A stretch of 64,000 nucleotides of DNA from CAG-791 sp003447895 (GTDB lineage Bacteria > Bacillota > Clostridia > Lachnospirales > Lachnospiraceae), in the NCBI GenBank assembly GCA_946620035.1, contig CAMOMX010000001.1:5496-69495 (forward strand). Reading direction: 5' to 3'. Below are positions 17,039 through 26,609 of this stretch, one piece after another; position 1 is the first letter of the stretch, and the number at the start of each line of letters is the position of its first letter. Position numbers and translations under genes: made by a program. Under the pieces are notes generated by a model. It did no database searches. It worked only from the letters and a program-made list of their open reading frames with translations, and had not been told where the DNA came from.

Positions 17039-17791
17039 TCATCTCAGAACGTCGCTCATCGTGTAGTAGCCCGCAGGCTTTCCGACGAGATATTTTGCCG
17101 CTTCCACAGCGCCTTTTCCGAATACCGCCCGGCTGTAAGCTCTGTGGGAGAAGGTGATCACTTCGTCCTGTCCGGCAAAGATCACGTCGTGGTCTCCGAC
17201 AATGGAGCCGCCCCTGACCGCCGAGATTCCGATCTCCTTTACGGGTCTCTTCTGTCTTCTGTTCGAGCGGTCATAGACATATTCATAGGGCTCACTGAGT
17301 GCGCCGTTGCATGCGTCCGCGAGGGCGAGTGCTGTGCCGCTGGGCGCGTCCACCTTCTGGTTGTGGTGCTTCTCCACGATCTCGATGTCAAATCCCGCCG
17401 CCGCAAGTTTGGGGGCCGCCTGCGCGAGGAGTGCCTCGATCAGGTTGATTCCAAGAGACATATTGGCGGATTTGAGAACGGCCGTCACCTCCGAGGCGCG
17501 GTCCAGAACCGCTGCCTGCTCCGGGGACAGACCGGTCGTACAGACTACCACCGGCAGTTTCTTCTTCACGCAGTAACGAAGCAGTCCTTCGACCGCCGAA
17601 GCGTTTGAAAAATCAATGACGACATCCGCTTCCGGGCACTCATCGAGTGTGCGGTAAACCGGGTAGTCCGCATAGGCATCTCCGAACGCGTCTACGCCGG
17701 CGACGATCTCTGTCCCGGGATCTGCCGCGCAGATCTCCGTAATGATGTGGCCCATGCGGCCGCTGCATCCGTGTAAGATCACTCTGCTCAT
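17039..17791 (-). CDS. dapB: 4-hydroxy-tetrahydrodipicolinate reductase
   Basis: DapB reduces the DapA product on the way to diaminopimelate and lysine. The 250-residue protein has the nucleotide site HGCSGRMGHII at the N-terminus and the family signature EKHHNQKVDAPSGTALA, which carries the catalytic histidine and lysine. GGSIVGDHDVIF belongs to the C-terminal dimerisation region. The start has a GGAGG site. It follows dapA by 12 bases and precedes hisA by six, so dapA-dapB-hisA is one unit. Nothing unusual is seen. Confidence 0.96.
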   Translation of the reverse strand: MSRVILHGCSGRMGHIITEICAADPGTEIVAGVDAFGDAYADYPVYRTLDECPEADVVIDFSNASAVEGLLRYCVKKKLPVVVCTTGLSPEQAAVLDRASEVTAVLKSANMSLGINLIEALLAQAAPKLAAAGFDIEIVEKHHNQKVDAPSGTALALADACNGALSEPYEYVYDRSNRRQKRPVKEIGISAVRGGSIVGDHDVIFAGQDEVITFSHRAYSRAVFGKGAVEAAKYLVGKPAGYYTMSDVLR

Positions 17792-17803
17792 AGATTCCCT
17801 CCG

Positions 17804-18694
17804 TCAGATTATTCCAAAGTTTTTCATCGCTGTTTCAAGCTTCAAAGTGTTTGCAGGGGTCAGCTCTGTGAGAGGCATGCGAAGAGGTCCCGCGTTAATG
17901 CCCATCAGGTTGACCGCTTTCTTTACCGGAATCGGATTCACTTCACTAAACAGCGCCTCAAAGAGCTCAAGGGTCTGTCTCTGGATCTTCGCGGCACCCT
18001 TTACGTCTCCGTCAAAGAATTTCTGACAAAGGTCATGCATTGCCTTAGGGGCGACGTTAGCGACAACGGAGATCACACCGATCCCGCCCATGGACATGAG
18101 CGGAACGACCTGGTCATCATTTCCGGAATACAGATCGATATTTCCGTCGCAGAGCGTCATGAGCTTTACGACCTGGCTGATATCTCCACTGGCTTCCTTG
18201 ATCCCCACGATGTTGGGAACATCTTTGACAAGGCGTGCCACCGTCTGAGGGAGGACATTTCCGCCGGTCCTGCTGGGCACGTTGTAAAGAATGACAGGTG
18301 TTCCCGGTACCGCGTCCGCCGTCATCTTAAAGTGTCCGTATATACCTTCCTGTGTGCCTTTGTTATAGTAAGGGCTGATCAGAAGGAGTCCGTCCGCGCC
18401 ATAGCCCGCGACCTCTTTGGAGAGCTCCACAGCCGTCTGGGTCCTGTTGGATCCTGTTCCGGCCACGACCGGTACACGCTTGTTCACATGATCAATACAG
18501 AACTTGCATACATCCAGATGCTCCTGCTCGGTCATTGTGGCGGCCTCTCCGGTCGAGCCGCAGACAACGATCGCATCCGTCCCGTGATCGATCTGATAAT
18601 CGATCAGATCGGCAAACGCGTCGTAGTTGACCGACTGGTCCGAATCCTTAAAAGGTGTGACAATAGCTACTGCAGATCCTTTAAATACTGACAT
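17804..18694 (-). CDS. dapA: 4-hydroxy-tetrahydrodipicolinate synthase
   Basis: DapA condenses pyruvate with aspartate semialdehyde, starting the lysine branch. The true start is ATG 18694 (MSVFKGSAVAIVTPF) with GGAAGG upstream, giving 296 residues, the normal size; an open extension of 23 codons upstream does not match the family. Key parts are VVCGSTGEAATM (substrate loop), YNVPSRTG with the catalytic tyrosine, and GIKEASGD with the Schiff-base lysine. Its substrate comes from the aspartate kinase encoded 7 kb away. It leads the dapA-dapB-hisA unit. No lysine riboswitch is seen in the 100 bases upstream. Confidence 0.96.
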   Translation of the reverse strand: MSVFKGSAVAIVTPFKDSDQSVNYDAFADLIDYQIDHGTDAIVVCGSTGEAATMTEQEHLDVCKFCIDHVNKRVPVVAGTGSNRTQTAVELSKEVAGYGADGLLLISPYYNKGTQEGIYGHFKMTADAVPGTPVILYNVPSRTGGNVLPQTVARLVKDVPNIVGIKEASGDISQVVKLMTLCDGNIDLYSGNDDQVVPLMSMGGIGVISVVANVAPKAMHDLCQKFFDGDVKGAAKIQRQTLELFEALFSEVNPIPVKKAVNLMGINAGPLRMPLTELTPANTLKLETAMKNFGII

Positions 18695-18793
18695 TTTACT
18701 TTCCTTCCGTTCATGAATACCGATTGACTGAAAACTCATATTCCTTCCCGGTCCGCCGCGCAAGTAAAGAGCCTTACGCGCCCGCGCCTAAGA

Positions 18794-19288
18794 TCAGAAG
18801 TTTCTGAACTGCACATTACAGATCTCCGAGATCCTGTCGGCAAATCTGCACACTTCCACATTCATTTCGCTGCCGGTTATGATCACATCCGTATCATTGC
18901 CCGACTCCACAAGCTCCTTCAGATCATCCACGGAAATGATCCCTTTATTGACAACCTCCAGGACCTCATCGAGGATCAGAAGATTGCACTCTCCCGTAGT
19001 CAGGACCTTCCTTGCGAATCCGAGGCCGTTTCGGATATTGACAGCCGCTTCTTCCTGTTCCTCAGGGGACCTGTCCATGTAGTCCGCATCAGACTTCTCG
19101 AATCTGAACAATTTGATCTCGGGTTCAAGGCGTTTTGTAAATTCACTGTCGGTCATTCCTTTTCCCTTGAGAAACTGGATAATGACAATGCGATCCCCCC
19201 GGGACGCCCTTTTCATAGCGATTCCGAGCGCTGCGGCAGATTTACCGTAGCCGTCGCCCATAAAGATCATAACTTTTCCGGAAGCCAT
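18794..19288 (-). CDS. cobO: Cob(I)yrinic acid a,c-diamide adenosyltransferase (CobO/BtuR family)
   Basis: The family transfers adenosine from ATP to cob(I)alamin-type corrinoids, making adenosylcobalamin. The P-loop reads GDGYGKSAAALG near the N-terminus; the family usually has GDGKGKTTAA, so this copy carries conservative changes. The second motif LLILDEVLEVVNKG matches the Walker B region. Length, 164 residues, is slightly short but covers the full fold. No cobalamin riboswitch is visible in the 97 bases upstream and no other corrinoid genes are near, so it probably serves in cofactor salvage. It may also adenosylate only incoming corrinoids. Confidence 0.85.
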   Translation of the reverse strand: MASGKVMIFMGDGYGKSAAALGIAMKRASRGDRIVIIQFLKGKGMTDSEFTKRLEPEIKLFRFEKSDADYMDRSPEEQEEAAVNIRNGLGFARKVLTTGECNLLILDEVLEVVNKGIISVDDLKELVESGNDTDVIITGSEMNVEVCRFADRISEICNVQFRNF

Positions 19289-19385
19289 AACGATTCTCCA
19301 TGTATTTCTATATGGTTTATACTAATACCTCTTACTAAATTAGCATCTTTTGCAATTTCTGTAAATCACAGAAAGACACGCGGAC

Positions 19386-21158
19386 TCACATTCTCTCGGG
19401 GGCCGTAAATCCGAGCACATCTATGCAGGTGCTCAAAATATCGTGTGTCAGCTTCAAAAGCGCGATCCAGCTCTCTTTTTGGGCCCTGTCTTCCTCCGCC
19501 AGGATGCGCGTGGAATGATAGAAGCTGTTGAAGTCGTTGGAGAGCTGATAAATATAGGCACAGACGCGGTGAGGCGCGATCTCGTAAAAGGCATTGTCCA
19601 TCATCGCGTTAAATCCGGCGAGGTCTGTCATAAGATCTTTCTCCGCCTTGCTTCCCGCCGCCGCGATCGCGCACTCCTTCACCGGTTTTGCTCCTTCTTC
19701 CGCCGCGTATCTGGCCAGGATCGATTTGATCCGGACGATCGTGTAGAGGATGTAGGGGCCGGTATCTCCCTCAAAGGAAGTAAATCTCGCGATATCGAAA
19801 ATATAGTCCTTGGAGGCCTGGTTCGACAGGTCGCCGTACTTGAGGGCCGCCAGCGCGACCTGCCTTGCGGTCGCTTCCGCTTCCTCCCCGCTGATCTCAG
19901 GGTTTGCCGCGATCTTTCTGCTCATCTCATCGTTGATATCGCGGATGAGGTCTGAGAGCTTCATGACGCCGCCGTCCCTGGTCTTAAAGGGTTTCCCGTC
20001 CTTGCCGTTCATGGTTCCGAAGCCGATGTGGCACAGCTCTGTGCTCTCCGGGACAAGGCCGCACTTTCTCGCGGTGCGGAATACCTGCTGGAAGTGCAGC
20101 TCCTGGCGCTTGTCGGTGATATACACGATCTTGTCGGGGTGGTAGAGTCTTTCTCTCTCGCTGATCGTGGCGAGGTCTGTCGTTGTGTAGAGCGCTGCGC
20201 CGTCGGACTTTAAGATAATGCAGGGCGGCATCTCCTTGGAATCGGACTCCCTGGACACATCGACTACAAGGGCGCCGTTGGATTCATAGGCAAATCCCTT
20301 GTCTTTCATATCCGCCACCATGCCCGGAATGGCGTCATGCACCGTGGATTCTCCCCACCACAGGTCGAAATCGACGTCGAGGTTCCGGTAATTCTTCTTC
20401 ATATCCGCCACGGAGACCTCGATGATCTTCTCCCAGAGGGCGCGAAGTCCCCTGTCACCCTCCTGAAGCCTGTGGGTGTTTTCCATCGCTTCCGCGTAAT
20501 AGGCGGGATCTTCCTTGGATTTTTTGCTCGCTGTGGGATAGATCTCCTCGAGCTCAGTGACCGTAAACGGCGCCTCTTCCGGATAGGTTCCCTCATAGGC
20601 CTTGTCAAAATAGACAAGACCGGGCTGTCTTTTGGACACTTCCGTGATGACAAGGCCCATCTGAAGGCCCCAGTCGCCGAGGTGGATGTCCCCGATCACA
20701 TTCTCTCCGTGATATCTGGCGATCCTCTTGACCGCTTCGCCGATCACGGCGCTTCGAAGATGTCCGACGTGAAGCGGTTTGGCGACATTGGGTCCGCCGT
20801 AATCGAGGATGATCGACTGCGGCTTCTCAGGGGTCTCAAGCCCGAACTTGTCCTCCTCCCTCATGCTGTTAAGATAAGAGGACAGAAACTCCTCCCGGAT
20901 CTTCAGGTTCAGAAATCCCGGCTTTACCGCCTCTACGGATGAAAAGATCTGTGAGCCTGAAAGCCGCTCCGCCACCTCGCCGGCGATCATGATCGGCGCC
21001 TTGTGGTATCTTTTGGCACCGGCCATCGCGCCGTTACACTGATATTCGCACAGGTCGGGCCGGTTGGATACCGTTACCTTTCCCAGTTCACTGTCATAAC
21101 CCGCAGCTTCAAACGCGGCGGCCATCTCCTTCGTGATCAGATTCAAAAATTTTTCCAC
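19386..21158 (-). CDS. argS: Arginine-tRNA ligase
   Basis: A class I synthetase of 590 residues. The start is GTG at 21158, with AAGGAG six bases upstream. An open extension of about 130 codons further upstream overlaps queH and has no family similarity. Signs of ArgRS: an N-terminal tRNA D-loop-binding domain, the HIGH-like motif in NVAKPLHVGHLRSAVIGEA, and the C-terminal helical anticodon-binding domain ending in DVLGFTAPERM, the family's Met C-terminus. The KMSKS motif is degenerate, with KTRDGGVMKLSDL in its place, as is common in ArgRS. It follows queH by about 34 bases. Confidence 0.95.
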   Translation of the reverse strand: MEKFLNLITKEMAAAFEAAGYDSELGKVTVSNRPDLCEYQCNGAMAGAKRYHKAPIMIAGEVAERLSGSQIFSSVEAVKPGFLNLKIREEFLSSYLNSMREEDKFGLETPEKPQSIILDYGGPNVAKPLHVGHLRSAVIGEAVKRIARYHGENVIGDIHLGDWGLQMGLVITEVSKRQPGLVYFDKAYEGTYPEEAPFTVTELEEIYPTASKKSKEDPAYYAEAMENTHRLQEGDRGLRALWEKIIEVSVADMKKNYRNLDVDFDLWWGESTVHDAIPGMVADMKDKGFAYESNGALVVDVSRESDSKEMPPCIILKSDGAALYTTTDLATISERERLYHPDKIVYITDKRQELHFQQVFRTARKCGLVPESTELCHIGFGTMNGKDGKPFKTRDGGVMKLSDLIRDINDEMSRKIAANPEISGEEAEATARQVALAALKYGDLSNQASKDYIFDIARFTSFEGDTGPYILYTIVRIKSILARYAAEEGAKPVKECAIAAAGSKAEKDLMTDLAGFNAMMDNAFYEIAPHRVCAYIYQLSNDFNSFYHSTRILAEEDRAQKESWIALLKLTHDILSTCIDVLGFTAPERM

Positions 21159-21192
21159 GGTAATCTCCTTGTTTTGTATTAATTGAAAATGA

Positions 21193-21900
21193 TTATATGG
21201 CATCGGAGGGACTTTGCGCAAGTGCGGTCTCCCCGCGCCGCGATCCGGTGTCCCGCCTCGAAAAAGCACATCCGCAGTAGTTCTGCCTGTACAGGGAGAA
21301 CTCCTTCGAAAGTTCGATCGACCGCTTGTATCCGTTCTTCTTCTTAAAATCAGAGGGAAGGAAGCGCACGCCGTATTCTTCGGACACCCTCTCTCCGATC
21401 TCGTTGAGTCTTCCCGCGTTCTTGAGCGGGCTGATCGTGAGCGTCGTGGTAAAAAAGTCAAATCCATTCTCCGCTGCGGCCTTTGCGGACTCCCGAAGCC
21501 GCATCTCGAAACAGATGCCGCACCGGTCTCCCCCTTCCGGGCAGTCCTCATAGCCCCTGACGGCGCTCAGATACCGGTCAGGGTCATAGGGCGCCTCCAG
21601 GAAACGGATCGGCATCGCCCTGTCCGTTGAATGCATCCCCTCGAAGTCCTGATTCAGAACCTGCCTGTTATAGGTCTCGATGAGGCGCTTCACCTCAAGA
21701 CGCCTGAACTCATACTCACTTTTCTGGGTGATGTTCGGGTTGTAATAAAATACAGTGATCCGGAAGTATTCCCGCAGATATTCAAGGCAGTAGCTGGAGC
21801 AGGGCGCGCAGCAGCTGTGCAGAAGGAGCGTCGGCCTTTCATCGCACTGCCGGATCCTGATGAGCTCCTTTTCGAGCATTTTGCTGTAATTTGGATTCAC
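21193..21900 (-). CDS. queH: Epoxyqueuosine reductase QueH
   Basis: QueH (formerly DUF208) reduces epoxyqueuosine to queuosine in tRNA, the final step of the modification, using an iron-sulphur cluster instead of the cobalamin used by QueG. The cysteine pattern is complete: HSCCAPCSSYC at residues 28-38, DRCGICFEMR near 126, and YCGCAF near 208. The start is assigned to GTG 21900, since GGGAGG lies about 11 bases upstream, inside an open extension of seven codons that begins at another GTG (21921). It sits between purL and argS, probably on one transcript with them. Confidence 0.92.
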   Translation of the reverse strand: MNPNYSKMLEKELIRIRQCDERPTLLLHSCCAPCSSYCLEYLREYFRITVFYYNPNITQKSEYEFRRLEVKRLIETYNRQVLNQDFEGMHSTDRAMPIRFLEAPYDPDRYLSAVRGYEDCPEGGDRCGICFEMRLRESAKAAAENGFDFFTTTLTISPLKNAGRLNEIGERVSEEYGVRFLPSDFKKKNGYKRSIELSKEFSLYRQNYCGCAFSRRDTGSRRGETALAQSPSDAI

Positions 21901-21973
21901 GGATAATAAATCCTCCCACACAGAACGTGCGCAGGACGAGTCCCGCGCACATTATCGTTCCGATTCAGATTGT

Positions 21974-24900
21974 TTACTTGAAATAGCGGACACCGCTCTC
22001 GAAGAGCCGGAGGTCCTGTTCGCCGTAGATGTTGAGATTTACGCCTCTGCCTTTGCGCTCGCAGTGCGCCATCTTGCCGAGGATCCTTCCGTCGGGGGAA
22101 GTGATGCCTTCGATCGCGGCATAGGATCCGTTGATGTTCCACTCCTCATCCATGGAGATGTTCCCGTCGGGATCACAGTACTGCGTGGCCACCTGGCCGT
22201 TTGCGAAGAGTTTGTCGATCCACTCCTTCGGAGCGACGAACCGTCCCTCTCCGTGGGAAGCGGGATTGGTGTAGACGCCGCCGAGCTCTGCCCCCATAAG
22301 CCAGGGAGACTTATTGGTCACGACCTTGGTATACGCCATCTTGGAGATGTGGCGTCCGATCGTATTAAATGTCAGGGTGGGCGAATCCTCTCTCTGTCCC
22401 GTGATCTCTCCGCCGGGCACAAGTCCCAGCTTAATGAGGGCCTGGAATCCGTTGCAGATTCCGAGGATCAGTCCGTCCCTCTGATTGAGAAGGTCGCCGA
22501 CCGCCTCCTCGATGAGGGCGTTTCTGAACGCGGTCGCGAAGAACTTCGCGCTTCCGTCAGGCTCATCACCGGCCGAGAATCCGCCGGGGAACATGATGAT
22601 CTGGGACTGTTCGATCGCTTTGGCAAAGTCCTCTACGCTCTCCCGGATATCCAAAGGAGAGAGATTTCTGAACACCTTCGTGATCGTTCTGGCGCCTGCC
22701 TCTTCAAAAGCCGTCGCCGTGTCGTACTCGCAGTTCGTACCCGGGAATACGGGAATAAAGACTGTGGGCTGCGCGATCTTGTGCGTGCAGACAGCGATGC
22801 TTCCCTTGTCATATACGGGGGTCTCGATCGCGCTCGTGTCCTTATAAGCCTTTGTGGGGAAGATCTTTTCAAGAGGTGCCTTCCACAGATCCAGGATCTC
22901 ACAGGCAGGGACCGATGCCTCGTGCCAGGAGAAGGCCGCATTTTTTCCCTCTTCGGTGACCGTTCCGATCACCGTATAATTGTCCGGGATGCGCTCCCTG
23001 AGAAGCTCCTCGCATCCGTCTTCCATTTCCAGGATGAGATCGCCGATCCTGTTTCTGAACAGGTGCTTCATCGGCACATTCTCATCAAACCGGACGCCAA
23101 ACCCGTTTCCGAACGCCATCTTGGCGACCGCGGGCGCCGCGCCGTAACAGTCAACCGCGTAGGCCGCTTTCACATGGCCTTCTCTCATGAGCGCGGTGAC
23201 TTTGTCATAGATCTCGCATACATCATCGTATACGGGGATATCGTACTCATCTCTCTCAATATCGATCTGGACGAGCTTGTCGCCGGCCTTCTTGAGCTCA
23301 GGCGTGATCACATCGCCGATCTTTGCAACATCCACAGCGAAGGAGACGAGCGTCGGGGGAACGTCAATATCGTTGAAGGTTCCGGACATACTGTCCTTTC
23401 CGCCGATGCTTCCGATCCCGAAGCCGAGCTGCGCGTCGTAGGCGCCCAGAAGGGCCGCGAAGGGCTGGCTCCAGCGGGCGGGGTCCTTGGACATTCTGCC
23501 AAAATATTCCTGGAATGTCAGGTGCAGCTTTCTGAAGTCGCCGCCTGCCGCCACGACCTTGGATACGGACTCCGTGACCGCGTAGACCGCGCCGTGGTAA
23601 GGGCTCCAGGAACTCAGATACGGATCAAAGCCGTAGCTCATCATCGTGACGGTATCCGTCTTTCCTCCAAGGACAGGGAGCTTGGCGACCATGGTCTGCG
23701 TCTCTGTCAGCTGGAACTTTCCGCCATAAGGCATATCGACCGTTCCCGCGCCGATCGAGGCATCGAACATCTCCACCAGGCCCTTTTGTGAGCAGGTGTT
23801 GAGATCGGAGACGGACGCGCGGAGCGCTGTCTCGAAATCTTTACCGGTCAGCTCTTTGCTTCTTCTTCCGTCAAGGATGTCACTGACTTTGGAAGAGGCA
23901 TATTTGTCGAGATAATTGTCTTCTTTGGAAGGCATAAGCACCTTGACATCGGTCGCCTGGTGCGCGCCGTTGGTATCCAGGAAGGCTCTCGAGATATCCA
24001 CGACGGCCTTTCCTCTCCAGTTGAGAACCAGCCTGGGCTCCTCGGTGACAACTGCCACAGGAGTGGCCTCCAGGTTTTCCTCAGCGGCATAGGAAAGGAA
24101 CAGATCCTTGTCCTCAGGCGCCACGACAACCGCCATTCTCTCCTGGGACTCCGCAATGGCAAGCTCTGTGCCGTCCAGGCCCTCGTATTTCTTGGGAACA
24201 AGATCCAGGTTTACCTGTAATCCGTCGGCAAGTTCTCCGATGGCGACGGATACTCCGCCCGCGCCGAAGTCGTTGCACTTCTTAATGATCGCGGACACTT
24301 CCGGTCTTCTGAAAAGCCTCTGGAGCTTTCTCTCTGTAGGCGCGTTACCCTTCTGGACTTCAGCGCCGCACTCTGTCAGGGACTGGTCATTGTGCGCCTT
24401 GGAGGATCCGGTCGCACCGCCCATTCCGTCACGTCCTGTCCGGCCGCCCAGAAGGATGATCACATCGCCGGGGTCACTGTTTTCGCGCTTTACATTCTTG
24501 CGGGCAGCAGCTCCCATGACCGCGCCGATCTCCATGCGCTTCGCGACATAGCCGGGGTGATAGATCTCCTTGACATGGCCTGTGGCGAGACCGATCTGGT
24601 TTCCGTAACTGGAATAGCCCTTGGCCGCGCCAAGTACCAGCTTCTTCTGAGGAAGCTTATTCTCAAGCGTCTCCGATACCGGTACAGTCGGATCGGCTGC
24701 GCCCGTAACGCGCATCGCCTGGTATACATAGCCTCTTCCGGAGAGCGGATCCCGGATCGCGCCGCCGAGGCATGTGGCCGCGCCGCCGAAAGGCTCGATC
24801 TCCGTGGGGTGATTGTGCGTCTCATTCTTAAAGAACACAAGCCACTCCTCTGTCTCGGGTCCTCTTCCGTAGTCCACCTCGACCGGAACGACCACGGAGC

Positions 24901-25810
24901 ACGCGTTGTTCTCGTCGGACTCCTCCTGGTCAGTCAGCTTTCCGTCCGCCTTGAGTTTCTTCATGCCCATGATCGCAAGGTCCATCAGACAGACATACTT
25001 GTCTTTCCGTCCCTTGTAGAGTTCCTCTCTCGTGTCGAGATAGCTCAGATAAGTGGGCTCAATAATATCTCTGTAATAGCCGTCCTCAAATTCCACATTC
25101 TCAAGCTCTGTGGAGAAGGTGGTATGGCGGCAGTGGTCAGACCAATAGGTGTCGAGCACCCGGATCTCCGTGATCGTAGGGTCTCTGTGCTCCTCGTTCG
25201 CAAAGTAGTTCTGAATAAACGCAAAGTCATCAAAGGTCATGGCAAGACCGAGGGACTGATACAAATTTGTGAGTTTATCCTCAGTCATGGAGGTCATTCC
25301 GACCATCACCGCCACATCACCCGCTTCCGGATAATCCGTCTGCAGCGTCTGAGGCTTCTCCATCCCTGTCTCCCGGGAATCCACGGGGTTTATGCAGTAT
25401 TTCTTGATCCTGTCGATCTCTTCGTCCGAGATCGAGCCGAGAAGAATATAGGTCTCAGCCGTCTTGATCACCGGATTCTCATTTTCATTGAGAAACTGTA
25501 CGCACTGTACAGCACTGTCCGCCCTCTGGTCAAACTGTCCGGGAAGTGCCTCTACGCTGAACACGTGGGCGTTCTCCGGAATCTCGATCGTCTCCCTGTA
25601 GAGAATATCTACAGGAGGCTCTGAAAACACTGTCCTGCATGCCGTCTCAAAGACTTCCTCCGAGACATTTTCCACATCGTATCGGATCAGTTTCCGAACT
25701 CCGGTCAGTCCTTCTACAGCTAAAAAACCAATGATGTCTTCTTTGAGCTGCCTGGCCGCAACCGCATAGGGCTCCTTTTTCTCGACATAGATCCGTCTGA
25801 CTTTACTCAT
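21974..25810 (-). CDS. purL: Phosphoribosylformylglycinamidine synthase, single-chain form with fused glutaminase
   Basis: The enzyme converts FGAR, ATP and glutamine to FGAM in purine biosynthesis. The 1278-residue chain contains the PurS-like start, the two PurL ATP-binding halves (for example NDFGAGGVSVAIGELADGL and GFGIGSIGGKDSMSG) and a C-terminal glutamine amidotransferase. Its nucleophile is Cys1119 in GICNGFQAL, with His1249 and Glu1251 in MAHCER. This is the clostridial single-chain form. The start ATG 25810 has AAGGAG 12 bases upstream. It is far from purE-M-N-D (55-57 kb) and leads a unit with queH and argS. A TATAAT near 25864-25869 may be its -10. Confidence 0.96.
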   Translation of the reverse strand: MSKVRRIYVEKKEPYAVAARQLKEDIIGFLAVEGLTGVRKLIRYDVENVSEEVFETACRTVFSEPPVDILYRETIEIPENAHVFSVEALPGQFDQRADSAVQCVQFLNENENPVIKTAETYILLGSISDEEIDRIKKYCINPVDSRETGMEKPQTLQTDYPEAGDVAVMVGMTSMTEDKLTNLYQSLGLAMTFDDFAFIQNYFANEEHRDPTITEIRVLDTYWSDHCRHTTFSTELENVEFEDGYYRDIIEPTYLSYLDTREELYKGRKDKYVCLMDLAIMGMKKLKADGKLTDQEESDENNACSVVVPVEVDYGRGPETEEWLVFFKNETHNHPTEIEPFGGAATCLGGAIRDPLSGRGYVYQAMRVTGAADPTVPVSETLENKLPQKKLVLGAAKGYSSYGNQIGLATGHVKEIYHPGYVAKRMEIGAVMGAAARKNVKRENSDPGDVIILLGGRTGRDGMGGATGSSKAHNDQSLTECGAEVQKGNAPTERKLQRLFRRPEVSAIIKKCNDFGAGGVSVAIGELADGLQVNLDLVPKKYEGLDGTELAIAESQERMAVVVAPEDKDLFLSYAAEENLEATPVAVVTEEPRLVLNWRGKAVVDISRAFLDTNGAHQATDVKVLMPSKEDNYLDKYASSKVSDILDGRRSKELTGKDFETALRASVSDLNTCSQKGLVEMFDASIGAGTVDMPYGGKFQLTETQTMVAKLPVLGGKTDTVTMMSYGFDPYLSSWSPYHGAVYAVTESVSKVVAAGGDFRKLHLTFQEYFGRMSKDPARWSQPFAALLGAYDAQLGFGIGSIGGKDSMSGTFNDIDVPPTLVSFAVDVAKIGDVITPELKKAGDKLVQIDIERDEYDIPVYDDVCEIYDKVTALMREGHVKAAYAVDCYGAAPAVAKMAFGNGFGVRFDENVPMKHLFRNRIGDLILEMEDGCEELLRERIPDNYTVIGTVTEEGKNAAFSWHEASVPACEILDLWKAPLEKIFPTKAYKDTSAIETPVYDKGSIAVCTHKIAQPTVFIPVFPGTNCEYDTATAFEEAGARTITKVFRNLSPLDIRESVEDFAKAIEQSQIIMFPGGFSAGDEPDGSAKFFATAFRNALIEEAVGDLLNQRDGLILGICNGFQALIKLGLVPGGEITGQREDSPTLTFNTIGRHISKMAYTKVVTNKSPWLMGAELGGVYTNPASHGEGRFVAPKEWIDKLFANGQVATQYCDPDGNISMDEEWNINGSYAAIEGITSPDGRILGKMAHCERKGRGVNLNIYGEQDLRLFESGVRYFK

Positions 25811-25916
25811 AAATCGCGCTATCTCCTTTTAAGGCGTAAATAAATGAATGATTATCTCAAGGAATTATAACATAGCTTTCCCAAAAGTACATACACGGGA
25901 TAGCCAATGAATGCCG

Positions 25917-25957
25917 GCCTTTTGCAGATTTGTTTATCAAATATCAGCAAAAAGGCC
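25917..25957. repeat. Imperfect inverted repeat between purL and tRNA-Trp
   Basis: Arms GGCCTTTTGCAGATTTG and CAAATATCAGCAAAAAGGCC pair imperfectly around a four-base loop. It lies about 50 bases upstream of the likely purL promoter and before the tRNA promoter, so it may be a regulator site; its role is unknown. Confidence 0.35.
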
Positions 25958-25992
25958 AAAATACAGAGGCTGAAAACTGCAAAAAAATTATG

Positions 25993-26021
25993 TTGAACAT
26001 CTCAGAGGGTTGTGTTATACT
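25993..26021 (+). promoter_or_regulatory. Promoter of tRNA-Trp
   Basis: TTGAAC (25993-25998) and TATACT (26016-26021) are separated by 17 bases and lie about 40 bases before the mature tRNA. Confidence 0.75.
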
Positions 26022-26060
26022 TTCACATGTTGACGGACAAAACCGTCCGGACAGCTTCAT

Positions 26061-26131
26061 AGGGGAATCATACAATGGCAGTATCACGGTCTCCAAAACC
26101 GTTCATGGGGGTTCGAATCCCTCTTCCCCTG
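26061..26131 (+). tRNA. tRNA-Trp (anticodon CCA)
   Basis: The cloverleaf can be folded by hand: acceptor AGGGGAA with TTCCCCT, D stem ATAC with GTAT, anticodon stem ACGGT with ACCGT around loop CTCCAAA (anticodon CCA), and T arm GGGGG-TTCGAAT-CCCTC. The discriminator base is G. The 3' CCA is not encoded. A promoter precedes it and a terminator follows 16 bases later. Bases 8 and 9 are T and C; the rest is canonical. Confidence 0.92.
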
Positions 26132-26146
26132 CTCTAATTTATATCA

Positions 26147-26180
26147 AATCACTCCGAATTATTTCAGAGTGATTTTTTCT
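26147..26180 (+). terminator. Terminator of the tRNA-Trp transcript
   Basis: Stem AATCACTC with GAGTGATT is followed by a run of T (GATTTTTTCTTTA). Confidence 0.8.
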
Positions 26181-26366
26181 TTATTTATCAGCAAAACTGG
26201 CATTTATCTAACCCTGTTATGTTTATTATAGACTAAAATATATCATGCTGATTTACCCATAAATACCGCTATTTGAGGTATGTATTGTGGTACCTCATGC
26301 GGTACACAGAAGAAATCTAACCCAATAAAACAGGGTTCGTGTCGTGATTTGTGATAAAATGCGAAT
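26181..26366. other. AT-rich non-coding stretch with inverted and direct repeats, possible element junction
   Basis: No gene is seen. AACCCTGTT at 26210-26218 recurs inverted as AACAGGGTT at 26329-26337, and TCTAACCC occurs directly at 26208-26215 and 26316-26323. GAGGTA and TACCTC pair around 26275-26296. The base composition is visibly more AT-rich than flanking core genes. Position just behind a tRNA suggests the end of a former integrated element, but no integrase is present. Confidence 0.3.
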
Positions 26367-26549
26367 ATGAGTAAATATAGCGGTTATACGCCTTCAAGAA
26401 AGAAGGCAAATGATAAATATCTGACTGAGAAAGTCGATAGTATAATGGTGCGCGTTCCCAAGGGGCAAAAATACAGTTCAATCTTTTTTGCCTTGTGTGA
26501 CTGGTACTGTGGCATTTTCTCAGCTTTTCCGGACAATACCCATCAATGA
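26367..26549 (+). pseudogene. Truncated small DNA-binding-like protein (Arc/antitoxin type)
   Basis: The first 35 residues (MSKYSGYTPSRKKANDKY and VRVPKGQK) resemble the start of small ribbon-helix-helix-type proteins common in clostridial mobile elements. The family normally continues with a helix such as QAHAE..GES.N.FI. Here the chain turns into an unrelated hydrophobic stretch (IFFALCDWYC) and stops at 60 residues. No other frame restores the expected helices, so I read it as a broken gene. The family link is from memory and the remnant may not be expressed. Confidence 0.4.
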
Positions 26550-26609
26550 ATCAAAACGCCTTAAAACGCTAAATACGCGGCCGATTGAAATTTGAGAGGA
26601 ATAAACAGA

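Noticed and set aside
21159..21551. N-terminal extension of argS by about 130 codons
   Set aside because: It overlaps queH in another frame, shows no ArgRS likeness, and a GTG start with a good ribosome site lies at 21158.
26181..26366. CRISPR-like repeats in the AT-rich patch
   Set aside because: Repeats are two-copy, short and not regularly spaced, and there are no cas genes in the window.
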